A stretch of 21,814 nucleotides of DNA, from positions 392,284-414,097 of the forward strand of contig BFEA01000772.1 of the NCBI GenBank assembly GCA_003427395.1, written 5' to 3'. The translations under genes were made by a program, and so were the position numbers. Origin of the DNA: Chara braunii. Taxonomy: Eukaryota; Streptophyta; Charophyceae; Charales; Characeae. The notes under the pieces are model-generated. The model was not told the DNA's origin, did not search any database, and worked only from the letters and a program-made list of their open reading frames with translations. Position 1 is the first letter of the stretch. The number at the start of each line of letters is the position of its first letter. Shown here one piece after another: positions 1 through 7,845 of the stretch.

Positions 1-93
1 GGGGGTTCTTGTTGCGCGCTCCTTGCGAGCTGGGGGTGCTTGTTGCGCGCTCCTTGCGAGCTGGGGGTGCTTGTTGCGCGCTCCTTGCGAGCT
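1..93. repeat. 31-bp tandem repeat, three copies
   Basis: Three consecutive 31-bp units start at 1, 32 and 63 and differ by a single base in the first copy. Each carries TTGCGCGCTCCTTGCGAGCT. A partial fourth piece (CTCCTTGCGAGCTGG) lies apart at 173-187. The array touches the window edge, so more copies may lie upstream. No gene is visible between 94 and 311. Confidence 0.95.
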
Positions 94-308
94 GGAAATT
101 CTACACACGCTTTCGAATGTCTCATGTGTATCGCATGTTGACGTGTGTATCTTCCATCTGATTTTCTATGGACTCCTTGCGAGCTGGTCTCGTTTCATCT
201 TTCGTCCTTCTTTCATAATTATCGGGAGAGAGAAGAGAACCAAAGGTAGGTGCCAGCGTTTCACATTTCTTCCTTTCTTTCTGTATCATCGGGTTAAAAT
301 ATAATTGG

Positions 309-311
<3 letters not shown>

Positions 312-364
<53 letters not shown>
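312..364. repeat. (GA)n microsatellite
   Basis: An uninterrupted GA dinucleotide run of about 53 bp. It makes spurious Leu-Ser open frames on the minus strand, which are not genes. Confidence 0.98.
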
Positions 365-366
<2 letters not shown>

Positions 367-436
367 TAACATGGCTGGCCCTGCGAAAGGAAGACACGCA
401 TAAATTGAGCTATAGAGGATGCTGGCCATCGTCTAT

Positions 437-990
437 GGCTCGGACCCCACCGCTCGGCGGCTGGAAAAGGAAGTTGGCCGCCGGTTGCTGGCCAACGTTG
501 GTGGAAACTTTTTGGCACGATTCGTGCAGACCCCACCGCCGACTGCTGGCGGTGTTTTGGAAACGGCCTCGCTTGCCGCTTTAGGAAACGAGAGAGGGTC
601 CACTCCCGAAAAGGACAGCACAGACCGCCTGCATGGACCAGAGGACATGCTAGCCTTTCGGGTTGGCTTGTGCTGTTTCGAACTGGACCAAACGTATGTC
701 CGTGACGCCTGTTCACTGCACCACTCTTCGCTGGCCTCCGATGCCAACGGCTGGCGCTTTGCCCTCCCTACCCTGTTGGAGGGCGTTTTGGAAAAGAGCG
801 CCGGCCACGGGCGGAGAGTTTTCCATCCGCCAGCCATGTAGAAACACGGCTGGCGGTGTTTTGAAAACGGCAGTGGGGTCTGAAATCGACGTCGCCAGAC
901 CTCTGGAAAACTTCCTGGCGGCCAGGTGGGGTCCGAAAATGCCCTTCCATGCCAAAACTTTTCCAGCCGCCGGGCGGTGGGGTCTGAGCC
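437..990. mobile_element. Non-autonomous TIR element (MITE-like), 554 bp
   Basis: Terminal inverted repeats of 32 bp at 437-468 and 959-990 match at 30 of 32 positions; the ends read GGCTCRGACCCCACCG. A direct TAT lies immediately outside on each side (434-436 and 991-993), as expected for a 3-bp target-site duplication. The interior holds further copies of the end module in both orientations: CAGACCCCAC at 529-538, GTGGGGTCTG at 872-881, and a repeated CTGGCGGTGTTTTG segment near 549 and 852. Several open frames cross it, including a 258-codon one on the minus strand, but they follow GC content and repeats and match no protein family I recognise. Superfamily is inferred from TSD length only; PIF/Harbinger-like is most likely. 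Confidence 0.75.
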
Positions 991-1092
991 TATGAGTAAG
1001 GTATGCGCATTGCCTTTATGACGACAGGGCCTTAAAACTGTGGGCATAAGGAAGAGAGCTGCTCTTTTGAAATATGAGGATGGATATGGTAT

Positions 1093-1140
1093 GGGACGCT
1101 GGGCCCCGTTCCCAGCACGTCCTGCTCCCCACGAATCTAT
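1093..1140 (+). repeat. Dispersed CAGCACGTGCTG-type motif, copy a
   Basis: First of five related copies, all on the + strand. It begins GGGACGCTGGG, continues with GTTCCCAGCACGTCCTGCTC and ends CCCACGAATCTATTGGAGG before a T-rich run at 1159-1169. A CTGGG/CCCAG stem is possible. It lies in unannotated sequence between the 437-990 element and the U2-derived insertion. Confidence 0.8.
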
Positions 1141-1259
1141 TGGAGGTCTTGCTTTGTGTTTTTTTTTTGTAATTTTAAAAGAGATCTGAATCCAGGGGTC
1201 CCTTCTCAACCGACCTCACAGGGGACTGCTTGACTTTAGACATCAAAACAGACGCCCAT

Positions 1260-1439
1260 AACTTGGCTTGGAGATACCTTTCTCGGCCTTTTGGCTAAGA
1301 TCAAGTGTAGTGTCTGTTCTCATCAGTTTAATATCTGATCCCTGGTGATCAGTTTAATATCCGATCCGTGGTCCACAGGACCACATAAAAGAAAAAGGGG
1401 GAGGGGGGAGAGGGGGGGGGCGAGGAACTTGGCTTGGAG
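1260..1439 (+). repeat. 14-bp target-site duplication flanking the U2-derived insert
   Basis: AACTTGGCTTGGAG occurs at 1260-1273 and again, without mismatch, at 1426-1439. The left copy abuts the exact first base of U2 RNA (ATACC at 1274). A perfect duplication of this length at this place is the signature of LINE-type (TPRT) retrotransposition. Confidence 0.92.
1274..1425 (+). pseudogene. U2 snRNA-derived retrosequence, 3'-truncated
   Basis: The sequence starts at the canonical U2 5' end (ATACCTTTCTCGGCCTTTTG) and follows U2 through stem-loop I, the branch-point recognition region and stem IIa. In real U2 the recognition segment is GUAGUA; here it is GTAGTG, an A-to-G change at 1312. Stem IIa is present twice (1322-1339 and 1348-1365, 26-bp period). 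A IIb-like hairpin, GTGGTCC-ACA-GGACCAC, follows at 1368-1384. The Sm site and 3' stem-loops III and IV are absent, replaced by an A- then G-rich tail to 1425. I see no plant-type snRNA upstream element or TATA box at the usual distance. With the flanking duplication this is a retrocopy, or a member of a U2-headed SINE family, not a working spliceosomal RNA gene. Confidence 0.9.
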
Positions 1440-1544
1440 GAATAAGCATCCAGAGTAGCCCTAACCCAAACCTAACCCGAGCCAAAGCCAACGCTAACCC
1501 AATCTCCATATCATTGTAACCATGAGTGAGGCCCCTGTGTCATT

Positions 1545-2183
1545 GGGCCTCGCCGCACGGTTTAAAAAACGAAACGAAAAGAAACGAGCAACACACTCGC
1601 GAGGCCTCACGGCGCCCGAGATCGCTGTTTCACTTCGTTTCTGGCGTCACCGCCGCATAGCGGTCATGAACACTCACGCGAAAGTAATTTAACGAGAATC
1701 GCGGGGGTTTCGTGAGTGCTATGCGGCGGAGGGCAGTTTTCTCGCGGCGGTTCCAAAGCAGCCCTCCCGCAGTGCCGAGGAGTACCAGCAACGGCCCGGT
1801 GAATGTTGTGGCCGCTCGACAGGGGAAAATACCTACAGCTGCGCCAGCCAAGGGACAAACTGGACCGTGAGGACTCGCACAGTTCGCTCCACGCTCGCGA
1901 GGCCTGACATCAGCTACGGTCCAAAACTTTGGAAGGACTCTAGTTGGATGGACGCGGTGCACTCGCGAGGATCCATGGGCCCTCCACCAGCCCAGCGGAG
2001 GACCTGCGAGTTCGCCTGTGTTGCAGGCGGCGAAGGAAGGTGCACGTGCTCAACCTTACGAACTTGTATTCTTGCACGCTTCGCGTGTTTTCTCTGACAC
2101 TATTCGTGTGGGCGTTGTCCGGCGAGGGGGAAACAAAACGAAGTAGTTTTTTTTTTCGTTTCAAGTGCCGCCCGGCGAGCCCC
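1545..2183. mobile_element. Candidate TIR element, 639 bp
   Basis: The left end GGGCCTCGCC (1545-1554) and the right end GGCGAGCCCC (2174-2183) are imperfect inverted repeats, and ATT flanks both sides (1542-1544, 2184-2186). The inverted similarity continues weakly inward, with a GCAC box and A-rich ACGAAACGAAAA on the left and its complement near 2130-2165. The palindrome CTCGCGAG recurs near 1594, 1893 and 1961. No transposase or convincing gene is inside. The TIR is short, so the call is weaker than for neighbouring elements. Confidence 0.55.
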
Positions 2184-2299
2184 ATTGTCCAATGTTCTCT
2201 AATCCTCGACCTACCACAATGAACTGGCAACCTCACTGAAAGAAGGAAAAAGGAAAAAAGGGAAAAATTATGGTTTTTCTTACCAGAACTGAGGGCATA

Positions 2300-2727
2300 G
2301 GGTCTCGCTCCACTACTGTCCACTGTACAAAAACGGACAGTCGTACTTCGCTCCACTTACTGCCCACTGTACATGTGCAAAATGGCTTGGACAGTTTTTA
2401 GAAACCCCGTCGAAAATCTACTGTCCGTGAATGTACAGCTCCCAGCCTGCAAAATTCGTTACACGGAAAGTCCTTCAAGGGACTCACCGTGAGGACCCGA
2501 ATTTGGAGAGTCCACCTGGAGTTTGGGCGGACAAAACCCTATGGACGTCCTGTCTTGTAGTGCTATCACTATGTCTGGTAGTGAAGCCACGAATTTGAGA
2601 GGTGGACAGCGGATAGTAAGTGCAGCGATGTCGCATTTTCCACTGTCCGCTGTACAATTTTTCGCTCTGACAACTGTCCACCAACTGTCCGAAAAATTGT
2701 ACAGTGGACAGTAGTGGAGCGAGACCC
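2300..2727. mobile_element. MITE, 428 bp, perfect 31-bp TIRs
   Basis: The first 31 bases (2300-2330, starting GGGTCTCGCTCCACTACTGT) are the exact reverse complement of 2697-2727. ATA flanks both ends (2297-2299 and 2728-2730), a 3-bp duplication. Shorter copies of the ACTGTCC/GGACAGT module recur in both orientations inside (near 2332, 2356, 2389, 2420, 2672 and 2686), so the element could fold into a complex stem. There is no coding capacity. A 3-bp TSD and G-rich TIR ends fit PIF/Harbinger-type MITEs by inference. The perfect TIRs suggest a recent insertion. Confidence 0.88.
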
Positions 2728-2767
2728 ATACTCACAGGAGGACTTTTTCCACAAAGCTCTGGATGTG

Positions 2768-2820
2768 ACTGCAGTCAGGTGCATCCTGGTTCGGCTGTAA
2801 CTGCAGTCAGATGCATTCTT
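2768..2820. repeat. 32-bp tandem duplication
   Basis: ACTGCAGTCAG followed by a GTGCAT-like hexamer occurs at 2768 and 2800, 32 bp apart. Two imperfect copies in otherwise featureless sequence between two TIR elements. Confidence 0.8.
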
Positions 2821-2854
2821 GAAAGTGCTAGCGTGAGTATGCCCTCAGACTTGC

Positions 2855-2876
2855 CGGCCTTTTGGCAAAGATGAAG
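2855..2876 (+). pseudogene. Possible short U2 snRNA 5'-end fragment
   Basis: The 22 bases here begin CGGCCTTTTGGCAAAGATG and match the U2 stem-loop I region (seen intact at 1284-1305) at 20 of 22 positions. The similarity stops where the 2876-2995 element begins. It could be the stump of a second U2-derived insertion or a chance match. Confidence 0.35.
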
Positions 2877-2995
2877 GGCATTGCCACACCACTCTGGAAA
2901 TGTGCAAAATGAGAACGAACTCGCTGAGAACATGGCCAGATGCACCCACCACATTTTTGTCTTTTTCACATTTCGAGAGCTGTGTGGCTAGGCCC
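2876..2995. mobile_element. MITE, 120 bp, diverged sibling of the 3022-3145 element
   Basis: The left end GGGCATTGCCACACCACTCT (2876-2895) pairs with the right end (2974-2995, ending GTGTGGCTAGGCCC) as an imperfect inverted repeat. GAA flanks both sides (2873-2875, 2996-2998). The interior aligns with the next element: GGAAATGTGCAAAATGAGAA, GAACATGG and TTTTTGTCTTTT appear in the same order. There is no coding capacity. Confidence 0.7.
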
Positions 2996-3021
2996 GAAGT
3001 GTTCGGATCAGTTTACAGTAA

Positions 3022-3145
3022 TGGGCCCCCCTCCACTACTCTGGACATGCGCAAAACGAAAGTGAATCTTCTGCTATAACATGGAAACATACACTGCCAT
3101 GGTTTTTGTCTTTTGTGGTTGTCGAGAGTAGTGGAGCAGGGCCCA
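3022..3145. mobile_element. MITE, 124 bp, TAA target-site duplication
   Basis: The ends TGGGCCCCCCTCCACTACTC (from 3022) and AGTAGTGGAGCAGGGCCCA (to 3145) are inverted repeats with two mismatches. TAA lies directly outside each end (3019-3021 and 3146-3148), the classic PIF/Harbinger target duplication. The CTCCACTACT core of the TIR is shared with the 428-bp MITE at 2300-2727, so both may be mobilised by one transposase family (inference). Confidence 0.85.
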
Positions 3146-3206
3146 TAATCTGATCTGCAGTCCTCTGGGACATCCATTAACATTGGAATGATACTGAGAA
3201 GATTAG

Positions 3207-3233
3207 TGTTGTTGTTGTTGTTGTTGTTGTTGT
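3207..3233. repeat. (GTT)n microsatellite
   Basis: About nine GTT repeats followed by a short T run. The surrounding 3146-3400 holds a direct repeat, ATAATCTGATCTG, near 3145 and 3282, and no convincing gene. Confidence 0.95.
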
Positions 3234-3400
3234 TTTTTTGCCCCTGCGCAAGGATGACAGGCATAAATCAAGAAATGGTCCATAATCTGATCTGTCATCC
3301 ATCGGGTCACAGTTTAGGGAGAAAAGGAAAGACACAACAAAATAGTTCAACCTCAACAGTCGTGGAGCAGCCCACAGTTCTGGGCTCCCGGGGAGGGTAC

Positions 3401-3417
3401 TTTTTTTTTTTTTTTTT
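3401..3417. repeat. 17-nt poly(T) tract
   Basis: A pure T run directly before the LINE endonuclease remnant. It could be the poly(A) end of a minus-strand retroelement lying to its left, but no other boundary of such an element could be identified. Confidence 0.7.
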
Positions 3418-3690
3418 AACAGAAGACACCCGGGTTGATGCTAGGGGAGCTGATAGGGGAACTGGCATACTTTTTCATAAGGACGTTGAAGTGGATATTA
3501 TTGATAATTTTGCAGACCCACAGGGATGTTTTGTATGGGTTAAATTCACAGTAGGCCAACAAGACTGGGCTGTCATGTCTATAGAACAGTATTTCTTGAA
3601 CACCTGCTAGCCTATATCCTGGACACAAAAACTTTGCTATTAGCGGCAGACTGGAATACGATCATGCTGGACTCTTCCATTGGGCTCACA
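3418..3690 (+). pseudogene. LINE endonuclease fragment (decayed)
   Basis: In frame 2 the translation reads GTGILFHKDVEV...FVWVKFTVGQQDWAVMSI, the central strands of an APE-type LINE endonuclease. The frame shifts near 3580 into frame 1, which continues FLEHLLAYILDTKTLLLAADWNTIML. AADWN (3643-3657) corresponds to the catalytic (A/G)D(F/W)N motif. Coding similarity fades near 3690, where a GC-rich hairpin starts. The upstream open frame from 3188 (Leu run from GTT repeats, Phe run from poly-T) is not part of this protein. It is a remnant of an older LINE, distinct from the intact one that begins 70 bp downstream. Confidence 0.7.
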
Positions 3691-3720
3691 GGGCGCAGCG
3701 CCACCGGGAGCGCTGCGCCC
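3691..3720. repeat. Perfect 10-bp hairpin
   Basis: GGGCGCAGCG (3691-3700) and CGCTGCGCCC (3711-3720) are exact reverse complements around a 10-nt loop. It sits in a GC-rich patch just upstream of the LINE insertion site. No function is evident; it is not followed by a T run. Confidence 0.85.
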
Positions 3721-3743
3721 GGTGCGACCAGGCGCGCCCGTTA

Positions 3744-3759
3744 GGAACTGGGCTAGTGG
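3744..3759 (+). repeat. 5' target-site duplication of the 8.2-kb LINE
   Basis: GGAACTGGGCTAGTGG here is repeated exactly at 11979-11994, immediately after the poly(A). The preceding A also matches the last tail base, so the duplication is 16 or 17 bp. It fixes the LINE 5' end at about 3760. Confidence 0.95.
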
Positions 3760-3886
3760 CGGGTTGCCAACAGAACCGAACCCAGCGGCCAAGACTGCTA
3801 CTGGCTCGCCTCCCCCACCCACCACCTCAGGGAACGATGCAGGACAGCGACGACAGCTCCAGCATCTGCCGACGTCCGGGCAGCCC

Positions 3887-4453
3887 ATGCAACCACTGCT
3901 GTCTGGGATACACTCTGGACATGACAAGCTACACACAGAGAAAGCTACGGACGCCGGGCTGCTGACACAACTTCCCCTACAGGCACACGACAGTCTACAC
4001 ACAGAGAATGCTAAGGACGCCGGTCTGCTGACAAAACCTCCCCCACACTTCAAAGAACAACATCAGGACAACCGCGAACAGTGAGTTGGCACACAACTGC
4101 AACAACGAGACTCGGACGGGTGGGCATCAATACACCGACCTTCGGACAGGCGGCACCGCGAGTTACTGAGCCTGGAGCCCTCAGAGGCCGTCGTCACCAA
4201 AAAGTCTGTCCCCCCCACATACCTGCAAAAAGGAAGTGTACCTAAGGAAGTGTTGCAGCTGCAACAGGGTGTGCCACGAGACAAGGGACTACTGCACAAA
4301 CCCCCGGAGACGGGGCACCGGGAGTTGCAGGGCTCGGAGTCCCCGGGGCCCTCGTCGCCGGAAAATCTGCCTCCCCCGCATGCCTGGTGGAGGAAGGGGG
4401 ACAAAGGTTGCTGGCTGAGGCATATCAGTCCCGAAACAGGCCCCCGGCTCTAA
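3887..4453 (+). pseudogene. LINE ORF1, N-terminal part (frame 2)
   Basis: Frame 2 is open across the LINE 5' region except for one TGA at 4082-4084; the first in-frame ATG inside the element is at 3887. The earlier ATG at 3680 lies outside the LINE and is not its start. Two in-frame duplications support coding: a 66-bp (22-codon) repeat with LHTEKATDAGLLT and LHTENAKDAGLLT from 3929, and a 162-bp (54-codon) repeat from 4097 and 4259 with HRELLSLEP and HRELQGSESP. The product is rich in Pro, Gln and Ser with no recognised domain. Around 4390-4450 the frame must shift to frame 1 to continue into the rest of ORF1. A 5' UTR cannot be ruled out for its first part. Confidence 0.5.
3929..4060 (+). 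repeat. 66-bp in-frame tandem repeat in ORF1
   Basis: Two copies begin CTACACACAGAGAA at 3929 and 3995. The period is 66 bp, a multiple of three, so the reading frame is kept. A second, 162-bp in-frame duplication follows (copies from 4097 and 4259). Confidence 0.85.
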
Positions 4454-5049
4454 AGTGTCAGCATGATCCGGCGGTCCAAAATGCAAAACTTCTTGTCATC
4501 AACCACAACAAGGGCCAACCAAAATTCATGAATAGACTGCTGCGTTTCAACCACCTGCAAAACATTGCGCTGGGACTAAAGAACCTTCTCCTCGCAGAAA
4601 GAAACCGGCAGCTGAATCAAGCCCGCCCCCTGCAGGGAGTGCCCCCTCTCCCGGGTACACCAGTAGACTCCATAAGCTCCGCACTGCACAACACAACGCA
4701 GCGAACGAAGGCCTCGCTTGAACCGCCATCGCAGCCGCCGCCAGGGGTCGGGCAAACGTCTCCCACGAAGTACGCCACGGACGCCAGACAGAAAGCGCAT
4801 ACATCAGCCTCCGCCATACCCGACAAGGAAACTGCAAAAAAGCTCCCCTCGTGCAAGGATGAGGAGCTTTCTACGCCCCCCCAACAAAATGAACAACAAC
4901 GCCCGGGGAGTGGCACACAAGGAAACAGGGTCGTTGGGGACCAGGCGAAAATGTCGTATGGCACACAGGCGTATAAGATCTTACTGAAAGAACAGGAACT
5001 GGCAGAGGAGGAACTGCAGGAGGCGATAGCAAAGGGAAGGGCGGCTTGA
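4387..5049 (+). pseudogene. LINE ORF1, middle part (frame 1)
   Basis: This 220-codon open frame begins with a GTG, not an ATG (first ATG about 4531), so it is best read as the continuation of the frame-2 segment after a frameshift. It includes a basic, helical stretch (NRLLRFNHLQNIALGLKNLL), a Pro/Ser/Thr-rich linker, and a C-terminal charged helix, LLKEQELAEEELQEAIAK, that could form a coiled coil. The stop is TGA at 5047-5049. The same frame resumes at once and stays open to 6447, so the stop probably replaced CGA (Arg). No zinc knuckle was found. The role is inferred from position: RNA-binding or RNP protein of the LINE. Confidence 0.6.
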
Positions 5050-5064
5050 CAAAGTCGCCCGCCA

Positions 5065-6447
5065 ATGGATATCCCTATGGAGGACATCTTTGAGACGGAC
5101 TCCGACTTGGAATCCGAATCCGAACAGGATTCCATAATGGGATGTTCGGATAGTGAGTCAGAAGCAGAAGGCCAGGCACAAATACCCCGGCTCGCAGGCC
5201 TGACTGCAGAGCAACAGGCCCTGTACCATCACCTGGCTGCGCAACAGGCACATGAAATACAGGAGCAGCAAGAAATATATAGGCAAACTGGCCTAGTGCG
5301 ACAGCTAGCAGAAGCCCAACACGACCTCCATAGACAAAGTCAAGCTTTAGGTCTGATAAACTCCTTTGACCAACAACCGGCAGCTCTCGAAAGACACTTC
5401 TGGCAAACGCAACTGTCAACCAATCTCACCGGGGTCCCCCTGACAAACACACCCCAACAGGTGTATGCCCTCTGCCAATCGCCCCCTGACGGGGACCCCC
5501 CCCCGCCAGCTTTGCAGACAATGGCAACATCCAACACGGCATGCACGGCATGCACGACATGCTTGCACCCGCCGGAAGGAATTCACCCGAATGCCGACTT
5601 TGAGATGGGGCATGACACGCAAAATCAGACCGGGCAAGGGGAACAAGGGAGGGAAGGGCTTCGAGCGGACAGCCAACAGGGTGTGAACATGGAAGGTGTG
5701 CACCCAGCGCTGGACCTCCTTATGACTCCGGTCCAAACAGATGATGCACACGGCCTGCACACGCAGCAACCTGTGCCACACGTACGGTCACAAGCCCCTT
5801 TGGAGGAGAAAGTCCCACTCATACGTGTGAGGAGTGTACGGGCCCGACTTAAGCCTCTCACCGACTGGATACTACAAAACGCACTAGCACCCTCAGGTCG
5901 GACACTGCACGAACTTATCCCCCCACTGCACTGGGAGAAAATCCGAAGGAGGATCCTAGCAAAACGGAATATTACCCAAGCAGTCAACGAGTACACTTCG
6001 GCAGAAGAGATTGATTGGAGGCGCGTGGCCAAAGTGATCATCACAGCATTGTTAGATGAACTGACTCGGAAAGCAGCGGGTTACACAGCATCTACGCAAA
6101 TCACTACAACAGGCACAGGTGACGCCAAAAACGGGCTGCGAACGGAGGACGAGCAGTTCTGGCCAAAGGTGCTCGTGGAGGAAATCGGGGCTGCCCTCCT
6201 CACTACCAGTGAGGACAAACAACTGGCACATCCCCTGCCCCCCATCGCACATAGGATTCCCCCAGATTTGCTTTCCCCGACCACTACAGCCCCGCCAATG
6301 GGAGGGATATTAACGCCCGTTGCGGCCCAGGTGATTGGACTACTTACGAGCGATGACCCGAAAACGACCAACAGGGCAGCCAGTCGGATGACAGCACGGA
6401 CTCAGACGGGGAAGATGAACCCGTGGTCGGATCCCTGCAAAAAATGA
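5065..6447 (+). CDS. LINE ORF1 protein, C-terminal part, 460 aa
   Basis: This is the longest intact piece of ORF1 and is in the same frame as the preceding segment, separated only by TGA and four sense codons. In order: an acidic Ser/Glu/Asp tract at about residues 6-36, a Gln-rich helical region at about 45-95 that could be coiled coil, a low-complexity middle with clustered Cys (CTACTTCLH) not matching the CX2CX4HX4C knuckle, and a basic, helical block at about 248-342 (TDWILQNALAP, HWEKIRRRILAKRN, VIITALLDELTRKAA). It ends 19 bp before ORF2. Function as a LINE RNP protein is inferred from position. If ATG 5065 is a true start the element would have a separate small ORF here. Confidence 0.7.
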   Translation: MDIPMEDIFETDSDLESESEQDSIMGCSDSESEAEGQAQIPRLAGLTAEQQALYHHLAAQQAHEIQEQQEIYRQTGLVRQLAEAQHDLHRQSQALGLINSFDQQPAALERHFWQTQLSTNLTGVPLTNTPQQVYALCQSPPDGDPPPPALQTMATSNTACTACTTCLHPPEGIHPNADFEMGHDTQNQTGQGEQGREGLRADSQQGVNMEGVHPALDLLMTPVQTDDAHGLHTQQPVPHVRSQAPLEEKVPLIRVRSVRARLKPLTDWILQNALAPSGRTLHELIPPLHWEKIRRRILAKRNITQAVNEYTSAEEIDWRRVAKVIITALLDELTRKAAGYTASTQITTTGTGDAKNGLRTEDEQFWPKVLVEEIGAALLTTSEDKQLAHPLPPIAHRIPPDLLSPTTTAPPMGGILTPVAAQVIGLLTSDDPKTTNRAASRMTARTQTGKMNPWSDPCKK

Positions 6448-6466
6448 TCTGTGGTTAAGGGGGGCT

Positions 6467-7845
6467 ATGGAAAACAATGCAAAAATGGACACTGCCACGG
6501 ACTGTGTTATGAACCATCCACCCCCTCCCCCGCCCCCATGGGAGCCCCCCCCTCAACCGCACGTTCCGCCCCTTGGGAGGCGCCCTCAAGACTGGGAACG
6601 GAAGATCACTCAGGCCGACCTGGACATCAGAGCCATCAACTTGAACGGCTTGGCGCAAGCCTCACAGGACAAGAAGGATGCAATATGGAGAATGCTCAAG
6701 CATGANGGGATGGCANCATGGCCGGACGCAATCTGNGTACAAGAGACACACCTAACGAACTCGCCGTCACATACAGCAAAACATAAATGGGTGTGGCCGT
6801 ACGCATCATTCTCAGCTCCGGCCATATCGGGGGCATCCACAGGGGTGGCAATATGGCTTCCTCCCTCGTCTAGACTGACCCCCGTGGCCCACGAATGCGA
6901 TAGGCAAGAGGGGCGCTGGGTGTATCTCAGGGCAGCAATGGGGGATGAGGAGATTGTCATCGCCAGTGTGTACGGTCCCAATGATCCGCTGGACAGGGTG
7001 CGTTTCCTCCACACCCTTCACCAACAGCTCCCGGACGACGTGCCGCTCATCGTGGCAGGGGACTATAACATAACTCCCGATCCATGGCTCGACAGAAGGT
7101 CCTCCACTAACTCCCAAAGCCAAGAAAGGTCCTACGACCGCTGGGCCCCGGATGTGGAAATGCTGACAAGGTTCATGGCGACACGACAACTTAAAGATGC
7201 CTACAAAACCTTGCACCCCACCAAACGTGCATATACCTGCGTCAGATCAAAAGGGGCAGCAGGCACATCTAATTCTAGGATTGATCTCTTCCTCATTTCA
7301 GCAGAACTCATAGGGGCAATGTCGGTGGCAGACATCATGCCTTTCAGCGCTTGCAAGTCCTTCGACCACCGAGGGATTGTCATGGGCCTATCCTTCCACC
7401 CCCCAGTAGAGAGAGGTCCGAGCTTCTATAAATTCAACGTCTCGCTCCTTAAACTTCCGGCCATTAAAATCCTCGTCAAGGAATATTGGGAGTATTGGGC
7501 ATCAAACAAAGAACCAGCCGCCTCGACAGTGGACTGGTTTAACAAAGGGGTGGCGCAGTTAAGGGACAGAGTAAAAAAGTTCTCGATTGCGTATGCTCGA
7601 CAACGCAAAGTGGTGCTGGATAACCTGCTCAATGAATTGGAAGAGTGGGACACCAAACTACAAACCGACCCGCTCGACAACGCCGCCTATCACCGACTAC
7701 AAACAACAAGGGACCATCTACAGTCTTACCTGGACGCATAGGCAGAAGCGTGGCGAATTTAGGCACGAATACACCAACACGATACCGAGGGCACAATGGC
7801 AAAATCCTTTTTCAGAAAGGCTCAAGGCCCGAGCCCGACAGTCGA
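6467..7845 (+). CDS. LINE ORF2, APE-type endonuclease domain
   Basis: Start ATG at 6467, 19 bp after ORF1. Residues 17-40 are proline-rich. The endonuclease follows with its catalytic landmarks in order: INLNG (N58), QETH (E93), ASVYGPN (167-172), GDYN (198-201), SRIDLFL (D273) and SFDHRG (D300, H301). The enzyme nicks target DNA to prime reverse transcription (family knowledge). The frame meets TAG at 7739-7741 and again at 7760-7762, but protein similarity continues past both (AEAWRI, ARIHQHDTEG, AKSFFRKAQG, the usual linker to the RT). Both would be CAG (Gln) after one C-to-T change. A one-base shift near 7845 moves to frame 3. Single Ns lie at 6706, 6716 and 6736. Confidence 0.93.

Noticed and set aside
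122-397. Minus-strand open frame with long Leu-Ser run
   Set aside because: Produced by the GA microsatellite; no protein family features.
1093-1140. Dispersed motif as a tRNA-derived SINE promoter
   Set aside because: GGTTCCCAGC only loosely resembles a pol III B box and no A box lies at the right distance.
433-1209. 258-codon minus-strand open frame
   Set aside because: Spans a TIR element plus flanking repeats; composition-driven and without recognisable domains.
1459-1478. Telomere-like CCCTAACCCAAACCTAACCC
   Set aside because: Too short and irregular to be an interstitial telomere array; consistent with C/A-rich sequence.
3188-3420. Apparent signal peptide (Leu run) in an open frame
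   Set aside because: The Leu run is the GTT microsatellite and the later Phe run is poly-T; only the part after 3418 is LINE-derived.
3680-3886. Upstream ATG at 3680 as ORF1 start
   Set aside because: It lies outside the LINE, whose 5' end is set at about 3760 by the target-site duplication.
7587-7845. Start of the RT open frame at 7587
   Set aside because: The endonuclease frame continues to about 7845 past two TAGs with proper linker similarity; this overlap is out of frame.
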